Shown here: one piece after another, positions 47,694 to 57,859 of the stretch | How positions within the stretch are numbered: position 1 is the stretch's first letter | Layout of the letters: each line of letters begins with the position of its first letter | From: Halalkalicoccus tibetensis | Lineage (GTDB): Archaea > Halobacteriota > Halobacteria > Halobacteriales > Halalkalicoccaceae | Assembly (NCBI RefSeq): GCF_037996645.1 | Contig: NZ_JBBMXV010000001.1 | Span: forward strand, 128,168 to 192,167 | DNA: 64,000 bases | Direction of reading: 5' to 3' | Notes under the pieces: generated by a model | What the model was told of the DNA's origin: nothing | The model's input: the letters and a program-made list of their open reading frames with translations, nothing else | Database searches by the model: none | Made by a program: the position numbers and the translations under genes

Positions 47694-48446
47694 ATGAACG
47701 CACACACACTCGACCTGGACGGCGAGGAGGCGGGCGAGATCGACCTGCCGGCGGTCTTCGAGACGGACTACCGGCCGGACCTGATCAAGCGCGCCGTGCT
47801 CGCGGCCCAGGACAACCGACAGCAGGACTACGGCGCCGACCCCTTCGCGGGCAAGCGCACCTCGGCGGAATCGCTCGGCACAGGAAGGGGAATGGCCCGC
47901 GTCCCCCGCTCGAACGGCCAGGGCCGACGCGTGCCCCAGGCCGTCGGCGGCCGCCGGGCACACCCGCCGAAGGCAGAAAAGGACCGCAGCACGGACATCA
48001 ACACCAAGGAGCGAAAGCTCGCGACCCGCAGCGCGATCGCCGCGACGACGGACGCGGAGCTCGTCACGGAGCGGGGCCACCGCTTCGAGGAGGACGTCGA
48101 GCTGCCGCTGGTCGTCTCCGACGAGTTCGAGGAGCTGATCAAGACCCAGGAGGTCCTCTCGTTCCTCGAATCGGTCGGCCTCGGCGGCGACATCGAGCGC
48201 GCCGAGGAGGGCCGTTCGGTCCGTGCCGGCCGCGGGAAGAGCCGCGGCCGGAAGTACAAGCAGCCCAAGTCGATCCTCTTCGTCACCTCGAGCGAGGCCG
48301 GCCCCTCGAAGGCCGCGCGCAACCTCGCCGGGGTCGACGTCGCGACCGCACGCGACGTCAGCACGGAGGACCTCGCGCCGGGCACCCACGCGGGTCGCCT
48401 GACGATCTGGACCGAGAGCGCGATCGAGGAGGTGGCGGATCGATGA
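47694..48446 (+). CDS. rpl4: Ribosomal protein uL4
   Basis: A 250-residue protein lining the exit tunnel. It has [51 protein letters not shown], the extended loop [33 protein letters not shown] and the C-terminal [31 protein letters not shown]. The next start overlaps its stop by four bases (ATGA). Confidence 0.97.
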   Translation: MNAHTLDLDGEEAGEIDLPAVFETDYRPDLIKRAVLAAQDNRQQDYGADPFAGKRTSAESLGTGRGMARVPRSNGQGRRVPQAVGGRRAHPPKAEKDRSTDINTKERKLATRSAIAATTDAELVTERGHRFEEDVELPLVVSDEFEELIKTQEVLSFLESVGLGGDIERAEEGRSVRAGRGKSRGRKYKQPKSILFVTSSEAGPSKAARNLAGVDVATARDVSTEDLAPGTHAGRLTIWTESAIEEVADR

Positions 48447-48691
48447 CGATCCAGCACCCCCTCATCACCGAGAAGGCGATGAACGACATGGACTTCGAGA
48501 ACAAGCTCCAGTTCATCGTCGATCTCGACGCGACCAAACCGGAGATCCGCGAGGCGATCTCCGAGCAGTACGACGTGGAGGTAACCAAAGTGAACACACA
48601 GATAACCATGAACGGAACCAAGAAGGCGACCGTGCGTCTCTCGGAGGACGACGACGCACAGGAAGTCGCCTCCCGGATCGGGGTGTTCTGA
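48443..48691 (+). CDS. rpl23: Ribosomal protein uL23
   Basis: An 82-residue protein at the tunnel exit, a docking point for SRP and chaperones. [63 protein letters not shown] is characteristic. The start overlaps the uL4 stop. Confidence 0.97.
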   Translation: MTIQHPLITEKAMNDMDFENKLQFIVDLDATKPEIREAISEQYDVEVTKVNTQITMNGTKKATVRLSEDDDAQEVASRIGVF

Positions 48692-48692
48692 G

Positions 48693-49415
48693 ATGGGACG
48701 GCGAATCAGAGGCCAGCGACGTGGCCGCGGCGGTTCGGTGTTCCGAGCACCCTCGCACCGGTACAAGGCGGAGCTCTCCCACCGGAAGGCCGAGGACGAC
48801 GACCTGCTTCGGGGGACCGTGGTCGGCATCGAGCACGACCCCGCACGCAGCGCGCCCGTCGCGGACGTCGAGTTCGACGACGGCGACCGTCGTCTCGTGC
48901 TCGTCCCCGAGGGGATCAGCACGGGCGAGGAGATCCAGATCGGGATCTCGGCGGAGATCAAGGCCGGCAACACGCTGCCGCTGGCGGAGATCCCCGAGGG
49001 CGTCCCGGTCTGTAACGTCGAATCGAAGCCCGGCGACGGCGGTCGGTTCGCACGGGCCAGCGGCGTCAACGCGACGCTCATCACCCACGACCGCGACGCC
49101 GCGGTCGTCCAGCTCCCCAGCGGCGAGGTCAAGCGGCTCTCGCCCGACTGCCGGGCGACGATCGGCGTGGTCGCGGGTGGCGGCCGGACCGAGAAGCCGA
49201 TGGTCAAGGCCGGGAGCAAGCATCACAAGATGAAGTCGCGCGGGACCAAGTGGCCCCGCGTGCGCGGCGTCGCGATGAACGCCGTCGACCACCCGTTCGG
49301 CGGCGGCGGCCGCCAGCACCCCGGCAAACCCAAGAGCGTCTCGCGGGACGCGCCGCCGGGACGGAAGGTCGGCGACATCTCGTCGCGACGCACCGGCAGA
49401 GGTGGGAACAAATGA
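48693..49415 (+). CDS. rpl2: Ribosomal protein uL2
   Basis: A 240-residue rRNA-binding protein needed for subunit association. RIRGQRRGRGGSVFRAPSHRYKAELSHRKAED, VCNVESKPGDGGRFARASGVNATLI and the C-terminal WPRVRGVAMNAVDHPFGGGGRQHPGKPKSVSRDAPPGRKVG with the conserved His are typical. Its TGA overlaps the start of a 21-codon frame (ATGA) that leads into rps19. Confidence 0.97.
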   Translation: MGRRIRGQRRGRGGSVFRAPSHRYKAELSHRKAEDDDLLRGTVVGIEHDPARSAPVADVEFDDGDRRLVLVPEGISTGEEIQIGISAEIKAGNTLPLAEIPEGVPVCNVESKPGDGGRFARASGVNATLITHDRDAAVVQLPSGEVKRLSPDCRATIGVVAGGGRTEKPMVKAGSKHHKMKSRGTKWPRVRGVAMNAVDHPFGGGGRQHPGKPKSVSRDAPPGRKVGDISSRRTGRGGNK

Positions 49416-49477
49416 CTACCATCGGACGCGTTGCGCCCGATAGCGTCATTCGGTTCACCGGAGGTAGCAACGAATGA
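49412..49477 (+). CDS. 21-codon frame linking rpl2 and rps19
   Basis: This frame starts with an ATG overlapping the rpl2 stop and ends with a TGA overlapping the rps19 ATG; both junctions read ATGA. It encodes [21 protein letters not shown]. It also contains the GGAGGT ribosome-binding sequence for rps19. A ribosome leaving rpl2 could translate it and so deliver ribosomes to rps19. Whether the peptide is functional or just a coupling device is unknown. Confidence 0.4.
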   Translation: MTTIGRVAPDSVIRFTGGSNE

Positions 49478-49899
49478 GTTCGTCAGATTACAGAACCGGC
49501 CAGGAGGGCGAGTTCACCTTCCGTGGTCACACGCTCGAGGAGCTGCAGGCAATGGAGCTCGAGGAAGTCGCGGAACTGCTGCCCGCCCGCCAGCGGCGGA
49601 GCATCGAACGCGGCCTCTCGATCGAGAAGCAGAAACTGCTCGAGAAGGCCGAGGAGCGGGGCCCCGAGGAGACGGCGAACGACCCGATCCGCACGCACCT
49701 GCGTGACGTGCCGATCGTGCCGGCGTTCGTCAACCTGACCTTCGAGGTCTACAACGGCCAGGAGTTCGAGCGCGTCCGGGTCGAACCCGAGATGCTCGGA
49801 CATTACCTCGGCGAGTTCCAGCTCACGCGCCAGTCCGTCGAACACGGGCAGGCCGGGATCGGCGCGACCCGTTCCTCGAAGTTCGTGCCACTGAAATGA
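49474..49899 (+). CDS. rps19: Ribosomal protein uS19
   Basis: A 141-residue small-subunit head protein. [36 protein letters not shown] is followed by the core [48 protein letters not shown] and [24 protein letters not shown] lies eight to nine bases before the ATG. Confidence 0.97.
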   Translation: MSSSDYRTGQEGEFTFRGHTLEELQAMELEEVAELLPARQRRSIERGLSIEKQKLLEKAEERGPEETANDPIRTHLRDVPIVPAFVNLTFEVYNGQEFERVRVEPEMLGHYLGEFQLTRQSVEHGQAGIGATRSSKFVPLK

Positions 49900-49909
49900 G
49901 GTGACCAGT

Positions 49910-50377
49910 ATGGGAATCAGCTACAGCGTGGACGCGGATCCGGAGACGACGGCGAAAGCCATGCTTCGGGAGCGTCCCATGAGCCACAAGCACAGCAAGG
50001 AGGTCGCACGCGAGATCAAGGGCAAGACCGCCGGCGAGGCCATCGAGTACCTCGAAGCGGTCGTCGCCGAGGAGCGGTCGGTGCCCTTCAAATCGCACAA
50101 CTCGAACGTCGGCCACCGAAACGACATCGACGGCTGGGACGCCGGGCGCTACCCGAACAAGGTCTCGAAGGCGTTCATCGAGCTGCTCGAGAACGCCGTC
50201 GGGAACGCCGATCACCAGGGCTTCGACGGCGAGGCGATGGAGATCATGCACGTCGCCGCCCACAAGGTCGGCGAGTCGCCCGGCCGGAAGCCCCGAGCGA
50301 TGGGCCGCGCAACGGCGTGGAACACCCCGGAGGTCGACGTCGAACTGATCCTCGAAGACCCGGAGGAGGACAACTAA
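49910..50377 (+). CDS. rpl22: Ribosomal protein uL22
   Basis: A 155-residue tunnel protein. GISYSVDADPETTAKAMLRERPMSHKHSKEVAREIKGKTAGEAIEYLEAVVAEERSVPFK and the C-terminal loop region SPGRKPRAMGRATAWNTPEVDVELIL are characteristic. The ATG at 49910 is preferred over an in-frame GTG at 49901, since GAGGTG lies just before it. The TAA overlaps the uS3 ATG by one base. Confidence 0.96.
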   Translation: MGISYSVDADPETTAKAMLRERPMSHKHSKEVAREIKGKTAGEAIEYLEAVVAEERSVPFKSHNSNVGHRNDIDGWDAGRYPNKVSKAFIELLENAVGNADHQGFDGEAMEIMHVAAHKVGESPGRKPRAMGRATAWNTPEVDVELILEDPEEDN

Positions 50378-51291
50378 TGGCAGACGAACACCAGTTCATC
50401 GAAAACGGGATGCAGCGCTCCCAGATCGACGAGTTCTTCGCGACCGAGCTCGAGCGCGCCGGCTACGGCGGCATGGAGGTCGCGAAGACCCCGATGGGAA
50501 CCCAGATCGTCCTCAAGGCCGAGAAGCCCGGCATGGTGATCGGCAAGGGCGGGAAGAACATCCGGAAGGTCACGACCCAGCTCGAGGAGCGGTTCGACCT
50601 CGACGACCCCCAGATCGACGTTCAGGAGGTCGACGAGCCCGATCTGAACGCCCAGATCGTCGCCGACCGGCTCGGGAACGCCCTCGAACGAGGGTGGTAC
50701 TTCCGGAAGGCCGGCCACACGACGATCGACCGGATCATGGACGCCGGCGCGCTCGGCGCCGAGATCGTCCTGTCGGGCAAAGTCACGGGCGCGCGCTCGC
50801 GCGTCGAGAAGTTCAACCGTGGCTACATCAAGCACAACGGCGAGCCCGCCCAGGAGATCGTCGACCACGGGCAGGGCACCGCCGTGATGAAGCTCGGCAC
50901 GATCGGCGTCGACGTCAAGATCATCCCGCCGGGCGCACGACTGCCCGACGACTTCGAGATCCACGAGGACGCCGACGTCGAGGACCTGATCGCCGACACC
51001 GCCGACACCGACGAGGGCGTCGAGGAGCTCCTCGACGACGTCGCCGACGAGGTGCCCGAGGAGGAGCAGGTCGCCGAGACGGCCGACGCCGACGGCGAGG
51101 TCGAGGCCCCCGAGATCGACGAGGAGGTCGTCGAGGAGGAGCCCGTCGACGAGGAGATCGTCGAGGAGGTCAGCGAGGAGATCGAGGAAGAGGACGCGGC
51201 CGACGCCGAGGAGAGCGAACTCGACGAGGACATCGAGTCCGAGGCCGCCGACCTGGTCGCGGAGATGGAAGCCGAGGAGGACGATAGCTGA
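50377..51291 (+). CDS. rps3: Ribosomal protein uS3 with acidic C-terminal tail
   Basis: A 304-residue small-subunit protein at the mRNA entry site. The KH-domain motif VIGKGGKNIRKVT and the C-terminal domain GAEIVLSGKVTGARSRVEKFNRGYIKHNGEPA...GVDVKIIPPGARLPDDFEI are clear. From about residue 195 a 110-residue tail consists nearly only of Asp, Glu, Val and Ala. This tail is an extension that halophiles show in varying length. It stops directly at the uL29 start. Confidence 0.96.
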   Translation: MADEHQFIENGMQRSQIDEFFATELERAGYGGMEVAKTPMGTQIVLKAEKPGMVIGKGGKNIRKVTTQLEERFDLDDPQIDVQEVDEPDLNAQIVADRLGNALERGWYFRKAGHTTIDRIMDAGALGAEIVLSGKVTGARSRVEKFNRGYIKHNGEPAQEIVDHGQGTAVMKLGTIGVDVKIIPPGARLPDDFEIHEDADVEDLIADTADTDEGVEELLDDVADEVPEEEQVAETADADGEVEAPEIDEEVVEEEPVDEEIVEEVSEEIEEEDAADAEESELDEDIESEAADLVAEMEAEEDDS

Positions 51292-51506
51292 TGGCGATCC
51301 TCCACACCGACGAGATCCGCGACATGACGCCCGCCGAGCGCGAGGCCGAAGTCGAGGAGCTCGAGACGGAGCTGCTGAACATGAAGGCCGTCAAGGCCGC
51401 GGGTGGCGCACCCGAGAACCCCGGACGGATCGGGGAGCTGAAACGCACGATCGCCCGCGTCAAGACGATCCGACGCGAGGAAGGCGATCTCGAGGACGAG
51501 GAGTAA
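51291..51506 (+). CDS. rpl29: Ribosomal protein uL29
   Basis: A 71-residue helical protein at the tunnel exit. LHTDEIRDMTPAEREAEVEELETELLNMKAVKAAGGAPENPGRIGELKRTIARVKTI is the classical two-helix hairpin. The start overlaps the uS3 stop by one base. Confidence 0.95.
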   Translation: MAILHTDEIRDMTPAEREAEVEELETELLNMKAVKAAGGAPENPGRIGELKRTIARVKTIRREEGDLEDEE

Positions 51507-51513
51507 CGAACCA

Positions 51514-51861
51514 ATGGCACTCACACCCGAGACGATCGCGCGACACGAGCTCAACGGCCTGTGCGTACGGGTCGTTGCCGCCGACAGTCCCGACTCCGTC
51601 GGGATCGCCGGCCGTGTCGTCCAGGAGAGCGAGAAGACCCTCGTGATCCGCGACGCTCGGGACAAGCGAGTGCCGAAATCGGGCACGACGTTCGAGTTCC
51701 GACTCGACGCCACAGATGAAGCCGCGGGTCCCCGCAAGGGGGCCGGGACCGCCGGGAAACACGACTGCGACCCGGCGGCCTACGTTACGGTGGATGGCGA
51801 CAGACTGCTCTCACGACCCGCCCGACGCACCGAAACCACAGGTGATTCACCATGGCGATAG
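51514..51861 (+). CDS. rnp1: Ribonuclease P protein component 1 (Rnp1/Rpp29)
   Basis: A 115-residue protein subunit of archaeal RNase P, the pre-tRNA 5'-processing enzyme. The Sm-like barrel is seen in NGLCVRVVAADSPDSVGIAGRVVQESEKTLVIRDARDKRVPKSGTTFEFRL, with YVTVDGDRLLSRPARRTE at the end. Its place between uL29 and uS17 is the standard archaeal position. It overlaps uS17 by ten bases. Confidence 0.92.
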   Translation: MALTPETIARHELNGLCVRVVAADSPDSVGIAGRVVQESEKTLVIRDARDKRVPKSGTTFEFRLDATDEAAGPRKGAGTAGKHDCDPAAYVTVDGDRLLSRPARRTETTGDSPWR

Positions 51862-52286
51862 GATTAGACGTAGAAACACCACCAGAACCGGACGATCCGG
51901 ACTATGATTACGAGAAGTGTCCGTTCTACGGCGAGCTCCCCGTTCGAGGTCAGGTCCTCGAGGGGATCGTCGCGAGCGCGGACATGGACAAGACCGTGAT
52001 CGTCGAGCGAGAGTACGACGTCTTTGTGCCGAAATACGATCGGTACATGAAGCGTCGATCGCGCGTCCCGGCCCACGTGCCGGGCGTGCTCGATCACGTC
52101 TCGGTCGGCGATCGCGTGAAGATAGCAGAGACACGACCCCTCTCGAAGACCAAGAGCCACGTGCTCGTCGAGGTCACCGAGGACGAGCTCGAGCTCGGCC
52201 CCGTCGACCCGACTGAGGCGGCCGACGAGGCCGAAGGCGACGTCGAAGGGGACGTAACCACCGAAGCACAAGCGGGTGAGCAGTGA
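51852..52286 (+). CDS. rps17: Ribosomal protein uS17
   Basis: A 144-residue OB-fold protein of the small subunit. [86 protein letters not shown] is family-typical. A halophilic acidic tail follows ([14 protein letters not shown]). Confidence 0.96.
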   Translation: MAIGLDVETPPEPDDPDYDYEKCPFYGELPVRGQVLEGIVASADMDKTVIVEREYDVFVPKYDRYMKRRSRVPAHVPGVLDHVSVGDRVKIAETRPLSKTKSHVLVEVTEDELELGPVDPTEAADEAEGDVEGDVTTEAQAGEQ

Positions 52287-52684
52287 TGGAGGCGCTGAAG
52301 GCCGACGTCACGAAGGGCCTCTCGAAGGGCGCGCTCATCAACTGTGCGGACAACAGCGGCGCCCGCGAGCTGAAGCTGCTCAGCGTCTCGGGCTACTCGG
52401 GCGTGAAGAACCGCCAGCCCCAGGCCGGCGTCGGTGACAAGGTCACCGTCTCGGTCACGAAGGGGACCCCCGAGATGCGCCGCCAGATCCTCGAGGCGAT
52501 CGTCATCCGCCAGCGGAAATCGATCCGCCGGCCCGACGGCACGCGCGTGAAGTTCGAGGACAACGCGGCCGTCATCGTCGACGACGCGGAGGACCCCCGC
52601 GGGACGGAGATCAAGGGGCCGATCGCGCGCGAGGTCGCAGAACGCTTCGGAAGCGTCGCCAGCACGGCGACGATGATCGTATAG
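52286..52684 (+). CDS. rpl14: Ribosomal protein uL14
   Basis: A 132-residue subunit-interface protein. [85 protein letters not shown] and the C-terminal [14 protein letters not shown] are diagnostic. The ATG at 52286 is used; an in-frame GTG directly before it at 52283 is an alternative. It overlaps the uS17 TGA by one base. Confidence 0.96.
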   Translation: MEALKADVTKGLSKGALINCADNSGARELKLLSVSGYSGVKNRQPQAGVGDKVTVSVTKGTPEMRRQILEAIVIRQRKSIRRPDGTRVKFEDNAAVIVDDAEDPRGTEIKGPIAREVAERFGSVASTATMIV

Positions 52685-52688
52685 AACC

Positions 52689-53045
52689 ATGAGCAAGCAA
52701 CCACGCAAACAGCGAAACGACGCACAGAACGCGCCGCTGCACGAGCGACACAAGCAGCTGCACGCGACGCTCGACGGCGAGCTCCGCGAGGAGCACGAGA
52801 CCCGTCGGGCCCGCGTCAACGTCGGCGACACCGTCGAGGTCATGCGCGGCGACTTCGCCGGCGAGACCGGCGAGGTCGTCGGCGTCGACCTCAAACGCGA
52901 GGTCGTCCACGTCGAGGACTGCGTCGTCGAGAAGGCGGACGGCGAGGAAGTGCCCCGGCCGCTCGAGGCGAGCAACCTCCGGATCACGGCGCTCGACCTC
53001 GAGGACGAGGTGCGCGAGGCGCGACTCTCGGGTGATAGCGAATGA
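52689..53045 (+). CDS. rpl24: Ribosomal protein uL24
   Basis: A 118-residue protein that starts 50S assembly. The KOW motif is seen in [61 protein letters not shown]. It ends with an ATGA overlap into eS4. Confidence 0.95.
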   Translation: MSKQPRKQRNDAQNAPLHERHKQLHATLDGELREEHETRRARVNVGDTVEVMRGDFAGETGEVVGVDLKREVVHVEDCVVEKADGEEVPRPLEASNLRITALDLEDEVREARLSGDSE

Positions 53046-53764
53046 GCAGACACCAGAAACGACTCTCGGTACCGGAATCGTGGCCGGTCGAGCGGAAGAC
53101 AGCCAAATACACCGTCAAGGCCACCGCGGGGCCCCACGGCGAGAACGGCGTTCCGCTCCTGATCGTGCTGCGAGACGTACTGGGGTATGTCGACTCGAAG
53201 AGGGAGGCAAAGTACGCCACGAACGAGGGAGGCGTCCTCGTCAACGGCGAACCGGCCAGCGACGTCCGTCGCCCCATCGGGATGTTCGACATCCTCGGGT
53301 TCGAGGAGCGCGGGGAGTTCTACCGCGTGTTCCCCGACGAGGGCGGCCGGCTCGCGCTGACGCCGATCGACGAGGCCGACGCAGACGGCAAGCTCGGCAA
53401 GATCGTCGACAAGCGCCAGGTGCCCGGCGGCGAAACGCAGCTCCAGCTGCACGACGGGCGCAACCTGCGAGTCGACGACGCCGGGGACTACTCCGGCGGC
53501 GACTCGATCGTCATCGACTGGGACAACGAGATCCTCGCGCACTTCGCCTACGAGGAGGGTGCGCTGGTCACCGCGGTGCAGGGCCAGCACGCCGGCGAGG
53601 TCGGCGAGGTCGAGTCGATCGACGTGATCGAATCGAGCGCGCCGAACACGGTCAGTATCGTCGGCGAGGACACCGAGTTCGAGACGGTCGAGGAGTACGT
53701 CGTCGTGATCGACGAGAACTTCACCGGCGAGGAGAACGCCGTCGAGGGAGGTGAGGACGAATGA
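53042..53764 (+). CDS. rps4e: Ribosomal protein eS4
   Basis: A 240-residue archaeal/eukaryotic small-subunit protein. [55 protein letters not shown] is followed by the S4-like RNA-binding part [21 protein letters not shown] and a KOW-like C-terminus [21 protein letters not shown]. It overlaps both neighbours by four bases. Confidence 0.95.
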   Translation: MSRHQKRLSVPESWPVERKTAKYTVKATAGPHGENGVPLLIVLRDVLGYVDSKREAKYATNEGGVLVNGEPASDVRRPIGMFDILGFEERGEFYRVFPDEGGRLALTPIDEADADGKLGKIVDKRQVPGGETQLQLHDGRNLRVDDAGDYSGGDSIVIDWDNEILAHFAYEEGALVTAVQGQHAGEVGEVESIDVIESSAPNTVSIVGEDTEFETVEEYVVVIDENFTGEENAVEGGEDE

Positions 53765-54312
53765 GCGAGTCCGAAGCGGAAGCCGAGGGCGAGTTCCACG
53801 AGATGCGCAAGCCGACCGTCGAGAAGGTCGTCGTCCACATGGGCGTCGGCACCGGCGGGCGCGAGCTCGCGAACGCCGAGGAGATCCTCGAGGAGATCAC
53901 GGGCCAGCAGAGCGTCCGGACGGAGGCCAAATCCACGAAGCCGGAGTTCGGCATCCGCCAGGGCGACCCGATCGGCGCGAAGGTCACCCTTCGCGACGAG
54001 ACGGCCCGCGAGTTCCTCGAGACGGCGCTCTCGGTCGCCGACGTCTCGGGCGGACAGTTCGACCAGACCGGCAACGTCAGCTTCGGGATCGAGGAGCACA
54101 CCGAGTTCCCCGACCAGGAGTACGACCCGAACATCGGTATCTTCGGGATGGACGTGACGGTGAACCTCGTTCGCCCGGGCTACCGGGTGAAGAAGCGCGA
54201 CGTCGCGTCGCGTTCGATCCCGTCGAACCACCGCCTCGACGCGGCGGCGGCGATCGCGTACCTGAACGAGGAGTTCGACGCCGAAATCGGACAGGAGGAG
54301 ACGAATGAGTGA
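53761..54312 (+). CDS. rpl5: Ribosomal protein uL5
   Basis: A 183-residue 5S-rRNA-binding protein. [64 protein letters not shown] and [27 protein letters not shown] are characteristic. It overlaps uS14 by eight bases. Confidence 0.96.
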   Translation: MSESEAEAEGEFHEMRKPTVEKVVVHMGVGTGGRELANAEEILEEITGQQSVRTEAKSTKPEFGIRQGDPIGAKVTLRDETAREFLETALSVADVSGGQFDQTGNVSFGIEEHTEFPDQEYDPNIGIFGMDVTVNLVRPGYRVKKRDVASRSIPSNHRLDAAAAIAYLNEEFDAEIGQEETNE

Positions 54313-54484
54313 ATCAGAGACCGAACACGAGACGGGCGAGCACGCCACGAAGCGGACCGGTCAGATCGAGCAGTGCCAGCGCTGTGGCCGCAAGCAGGGC
54401 CTCGTTGGCAAGTACGACATCTGGCTGTGTCGACAGTGCTTCCGCGAGATCGCCCGCAACATGGGGTTCAAGAAGTACAAATGA
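54305..54484 (+). CDS. rps14: Ribosomal protein uS14 (zinc-binding)
   Basis: A 59-residue zinc-binding form of uS14. After an acidic lead the motif [36 protein letters not shown] gives the C-x2-C and C-x2-C zinc ligands. It is short and lies between uL5 and uS8, overlapping both. The usual archaeal order confirms it. Confidence 0.95.
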   Translation: MSESETEHETGEHATKRTGQIEQCQRCGRKQGLVGKYDIWLCRQCFREIARNMGFKKYK

Positions 54485-54873
54485 CGACGAGTGATCCGTT
54501 CAGCAACGCGCTCTCGGGGATCGACAACGCCGAGAGTGTCGGACATCTGACGCACACGATACAGCCCGCTTCGAACCAGATCGGCTCGGTGCTCGAGGTC
54601 TTCTACGACCGCGGGTACATCGACGGCTTCGAGTTCGTCGAGGACGGCCGAGCCGGCAGGTTCGAGGTCGAACTGAAGGGAGCGATCAACGAATGTGGCC
54701 CGGTCAAGCCCCGCTACTCGGCGGGCGCCGACGAGTTCGAGCAGTGGGAGAAGCAGTACCTCCCGGCCCGCGACTACGGGACGCTCGTCGTGACGACCAG
54801 CCACGGGATCATGAGCCACTACGAGGCCCGCGAACGGGGCATCGGTGGCCAGGTGGTCGCATACGTCTACTGA
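54481..54873 (+). CDS. rps8: Ribosomal protein uS8
   Basis: A 130-residue protein binding the central domain of 16S r[80 protein letters not shown] and the C-terminal [30 protein letters not shown] are diagnostic. It starts inside the uS14 stop (ATGA). Confidence 0.96.
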   Translation: MTTSDPFSNALSGIDNAESVGHLTHTIQPASNQIGSVLEVFYDRGYIDGFEFVEDGRAGRFEVELKGAINECGPVKPRYSAGADEFEQWEKQYLPARDYGTLVVTTSHGIMSHYEARERGIGGQVVAYVY

Positions 54874-54875
54874 CA

Positions 54876-55460
54876 ATGACACGAACAGAAGTCACACTAC
54901 CGGACGAGGTCGACTGCGAGATCGACCACCTCGACGTGACGATCTCGGGGCCCGACGGCGAGGTCACTCGCCGGCTCTGGTACCCCGACGTCACCGTCTC
55001 GGTCGGAACCACGACCGAGGAGGTCGAGACCGACGACGGCGGGACCGAACAGCGCGAGGTCGACGCCGTCGTCATCGAGAGCGAGACGGAGAACGCGAAG
55101 ACGAACGCCACCATCGGGACGTTCGAGAGCCACGTGCACAACATGGTTCTCGGCGTCACGGACGGCTGGGAGTACCGCATGGAAGTGCTGTACTCGCACT
55201 TCCCGATGCAGGTGAGCGTCGAGGGCGACGAAGTCGTCATCGAGAACTTCCTCGGCGAGCGCGCGCCCCGTCGGGCCGCCATCCGCGGCGACACGCAGGT
55301 GGAGGTCGACGGCGAGGAGGTCATCCTGTCGGGGCCGAACAAGGAGGACGTCGGCCAGACGGCCGCGGACATCGAGCAGCTCACGCGGGTGACCGGCAAG
55401 GACAGCCGCGTCTTCCAGGACGGCGTCTACATCACCGAGAAACCGAAAGGAGGTGTCTAA
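54876..55460 (+). CDS. rpl6: Ribosomal protein uL6
   Basis: A 194-residue protein near the GTPase-associated centre. TRTEVTLPDEVDCEIDHLDVTISGPDGEVTRRLWYPDV..., NATIGTFESHVHNMVLGVTDGWEYRMEVLYSHFPMQV and SGPNKEDVGQTAADIEQLTRVTGKDSRVFQDGVYI are typical. It is contiguous with the eL32 start. Confidence 0.95.
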   Translation: MTRTEVTLPDEVDCEIDHLDVTISGPDGEVTRRLWYPDVTVSVGTTTEEVETDDGGTEQREVDAVVIESETENAKTNATIGTFESHVHNMVLGVTDGWEYRMEVLYSHFPMQVSVEGDEVVIENFLGERAPRRAAIRGDTQVEVDGEEVILSGPNKEDVGQTAADIEQLTRVTGKDSRVFQDGVYITEKPKGGV

Positions 55461-56225
55461 ATGGCTGACAACGACGAACAGGCGACACCGTCCGAGGACG
55501 AACAGGCCGACCCAGAAGAAGCGGTCGAACTGACCGACATCAGCGGCGTCGGCGCGACGAAGGCCGACGCGCTGCGCGAGGCCGGCTTCGAGAGCGTCGA
55601 GGACGTCAAGGCGGCGAGCCAGGACGAACTCGCGGACGTCGAGGGCGTCGGCAACGCGCTCGCGGCGCGTATCAAGGCCGACGTCGGCGGCCTCGAGGTC
55701 GCCGAGGAGACCGAAGCCGAGGTCGAGGACGACGAGCCCGAAGCCGAGGCCGACGAGGCCGCGGCCGAGGACGTCGAGACCGAGCTTCAGGCCCGGGGGC
55801 TGACCGAGAAGACCCCCGAGCTCGACGACGAGGAGGCCCGCCTGCTTGGCGAGCGCCACCGGATCGGTAAACCGGCGTTCAAGCGCCAGGACTACCACAA
55901 GAAGAAGCGCACGCCCGAGTCGTGGCGTCGCCCCCGCGGCGGCCTCTCGAAGCAGCGACGGCGCTTCAAGAGCCGCGGGCCGGTCGTCGAGGCCGGCTTC
56001 CGGACGCCGACCGAGGTGCGCGGTCTGCACCCGAGCGGCTTCGAGGAGGTCCGCGTCGAGAACGCGGGCGACCTCGAGGGCGTCGACGGCGACCGACAGG
56101 CCGTGCGGATCGGCTCCTCGGTCGGCGCGCGCAAGCGCGAGCGCATCGAGGAGGAAGCCGAGAGCGCGGGCATCCGCGTTCTCAACCCCACCTACGTCGA
56201 AGTCGAGGTGAACGCAGATGAGTGA
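55461..56225 (+). CDS. rpl32e: Ribosomal protein eL32 with N-terminal helix-hairpin-helix extension
   Basis: A 254-residue protein. Residues 120-250 are the eL32 core ([76 protein letters not shown]). The first 75 residues contain two helix-hairpin-helix motifs ([48 protein letters not shown]), followed by an acidic linker. Extended eL32 with such an N-terminus is a haloarchaeal trait. Confidence 0.95.
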   Translation: MADNDEQATPSEDEQADPEEAVELTDISGVGATKADALREAGFESVEDVKAASQDELADVEGVGNALAARIKADVGGLEVAEETEAEVEDDEPEAEADEAAAEDVETELQARGLTEKTPELDDEEARLLGERHRIGKPAFKRQDYHKKKRTPESWRRPRGGLSKQRRRFKSRGPVVEAGFRTPTEVRGLHPSGFEEVRVENAGDLEGVDGDRQAVRIGSSVGARKRERIEEEAESAGIRVLNPTYVEVEVNADE

Positions 56226-56667
56226 CCTCAAAGCACAGAAACGACTGGCGGCCGACGTGCTCGACGTCGGGAAGAACCGCGTCTGGTTCGACCCGGAGGC
56301 CCAAGGCGAGATCGCCGACGCGATCACTCGCGAGGAGATCCGCGAGCTCGTCGATCAGGGCACCATCCAATCGAAGGAGGCCCGCGGCAACTCCCGGGGC
56401 CGTGCGCGCGAGCGACAGGAGAAACGCGCCTACGGCCACCGGAAGGGTGCGGGCAAGCGCAAAGGGAAGGCCGGCGCGCGCCAGAACGAGAAGGACGAGT
56501 GGAAGAACCAGATCAGAGCACAGCGCCGAAAGCTGCGCGAGCTCCGCGAGGAGGGCGAGCTCGACTCGACCCAGTACCGCGAGCTCTACAACAAGGCCCG
56601 CGGCGGGGAGTTCCGTAGCGTCCGGTATATGACCAACTACATCGACAACGAATACGGTGACGAATAA
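56218..56667 (+). CDS. rpl19e: Ribosomal protein eL19
   Basis: A 149-residue helical protein forming inter-subunit contacts. [93 protein letters not shown] is diagnostic. It overlaps eL32 by eight bases and uL18 by one. Confidence 0.96.
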   Translation: MSDLKAQKRLAADVLDVGKNRVWFDPEAQGEIADAITREEIRELVDQGTIQSKEARGNSRGRARERQEKRAYGHRKGAGKRKGKAGARQNEKDEWKNQIRAQRRKLRELREEGELDSTQYRELYNKARGGEFRSVRYMTNYIDNEYGDE

Positions 56668-57218
56668 TGGCAACAGGACCACGCTATAAGGTGCCGATGC
56701 GGCGGCGCCGCGAAGTCCGAACGGATTACCACCAGAGGTTGCGCCTGCTGAAATCCGACAAGCCCCGGCTTGTCGCTCGACCGAGCAACAAACACATCAG
56801 GGCGCAGCTGATCACGACCGGTCCCCAGGGCGACGAGACCCTGGCGAGCGCACACTCCTCCGACCTCGCGGAGTTCGGCTGGGAGGCGTCGACGGGCAAC
56901 CTGCCCGCGGCCTACCTCACCGGTCTGCTCGCGGGGACGCGGGCCGTCGAGGCCGGCCTCGAGGAGGCCGTACTCGACATCGGTCTGCACACGGCGACGC
57001 CCGGCAACAAGGTGTTCGCCGTCCAGGAGGGCGCGATCGACGCGGGCCTCGAGATCCCGCACAACGACAGCGTGCTGGCCGACTGGTCTCGGACTCGCGG
57101 CGAGCACATCGCCGACTACGCAGAGAATCTCGATGAGCCGCTCTACAGCGGCGAGTTCGACGCAACGACCCTTCCCGACCACTTCGATACGGTTCGGGAG
57201 ACCATCATGGAGGACTAA
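56667..57218 (+). CDS. rpl18: Ribosomal protein uL18
   Basis: A 183-residue 5S-rRNA-binding protein. [64 protein letters not shown] and the middle [58 protein letters not shown] are typical of the archaeal form. Confidence 0.96.
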   Translation: MATGPRYKVPMRRRREVRTDYHQRLRLLKSDKPRLVARPSNKHIRAQLITTGPQGDETLASAHSSDLAEFGWEASTGNLPAAYLTGLLAGTRAVEAGLEEAVLDIGLHTATPGNKVFAVQEGAIDAGLEIPHNDSVLADWSRTRGEHIADYAENLDEPLYSGEFDATTLPDHFDTVRETIMED

Positions 57219-57220
57219 CA

Positions 57221-57859
57221 ATGGCACGAAACGACGGATGGGAGCCCGTGACCCGACTCGGCCGGCTCGTCCGCGACGGCGAGATCGAGACGATGGACGA
57301 GGCGCTCAACTCGGGGCTGCCGCTGAAGGAGGTCGAAGTCGTCGACCAGCTCCTTCCCGGCCTCGAGGACGAGGTGCTCGACATCAACATGGTCCAGCGG
57401 ATGACCGACTCGGGTCGCCGGGTCAAGTTCCGCTGTGTCTGTGCGGTCGGCAACCGCGACGGCTACGTCGGCTACGCGGAGGGCCGCGACGATCAGGTCG
57501 GCGGCGCCATCCAGAAGGCGATCGGTATCGCGAAACTGAACATCATCAACGTCTCGCGGGGCTGTGGTTCCTGGGAGTGTGGCTGCGGTCGCCCCCACAC
57601 CGTCTCGCTTCGCACGACCGGCAAGGCCGGCAGCGTCGAGGTCGATCTCTTGCCCGCACCGCGCGGGCTGGGGCTCGCGGGCGGCGAGACCGTCCGCCAC
57701 GTCCTCGAGCTCGCGGGCATCGAGGACGCCTGGACCCGGTCGTCGGGCCAGACCCGGACGACGGTGAACTTCGCGAAGGCGACGTTCAACGCGCTTCGCA
57801 ACACCGCGGAGGCGCGCGTGCCCGACCACGCGGCCGCCCAGCGAGAGGTGATCGAGTGA
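57221..57859 (+). CDS. rps5: Ribosomal protein uS5
   Basis: A 212-residue protein important for decoding accuracy. [118 protein letters not shown] is diagnostic. Its TGA overlaps the uL30 ATG by one base. Confidence 0.96.
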   Translation: MARNDGWEPVTRLGRLVRDGEIETMDEALNSGLPLKEVEVVDQLLPGLEDEVLDINMVQRMTDSGRRVKFRCVCAVGNRDGYVGYAEGRDDQVGGAIQKAIGIAKLNIINVSRGCGSWECGCGRPHTVSLRTTGKAGSVEVDLLPAPRGLGLAGGETVRHVLELAGIEDAWTRSSGQTRTTVNFAKATFNALRNTAEARVPDHAAAQREVIE

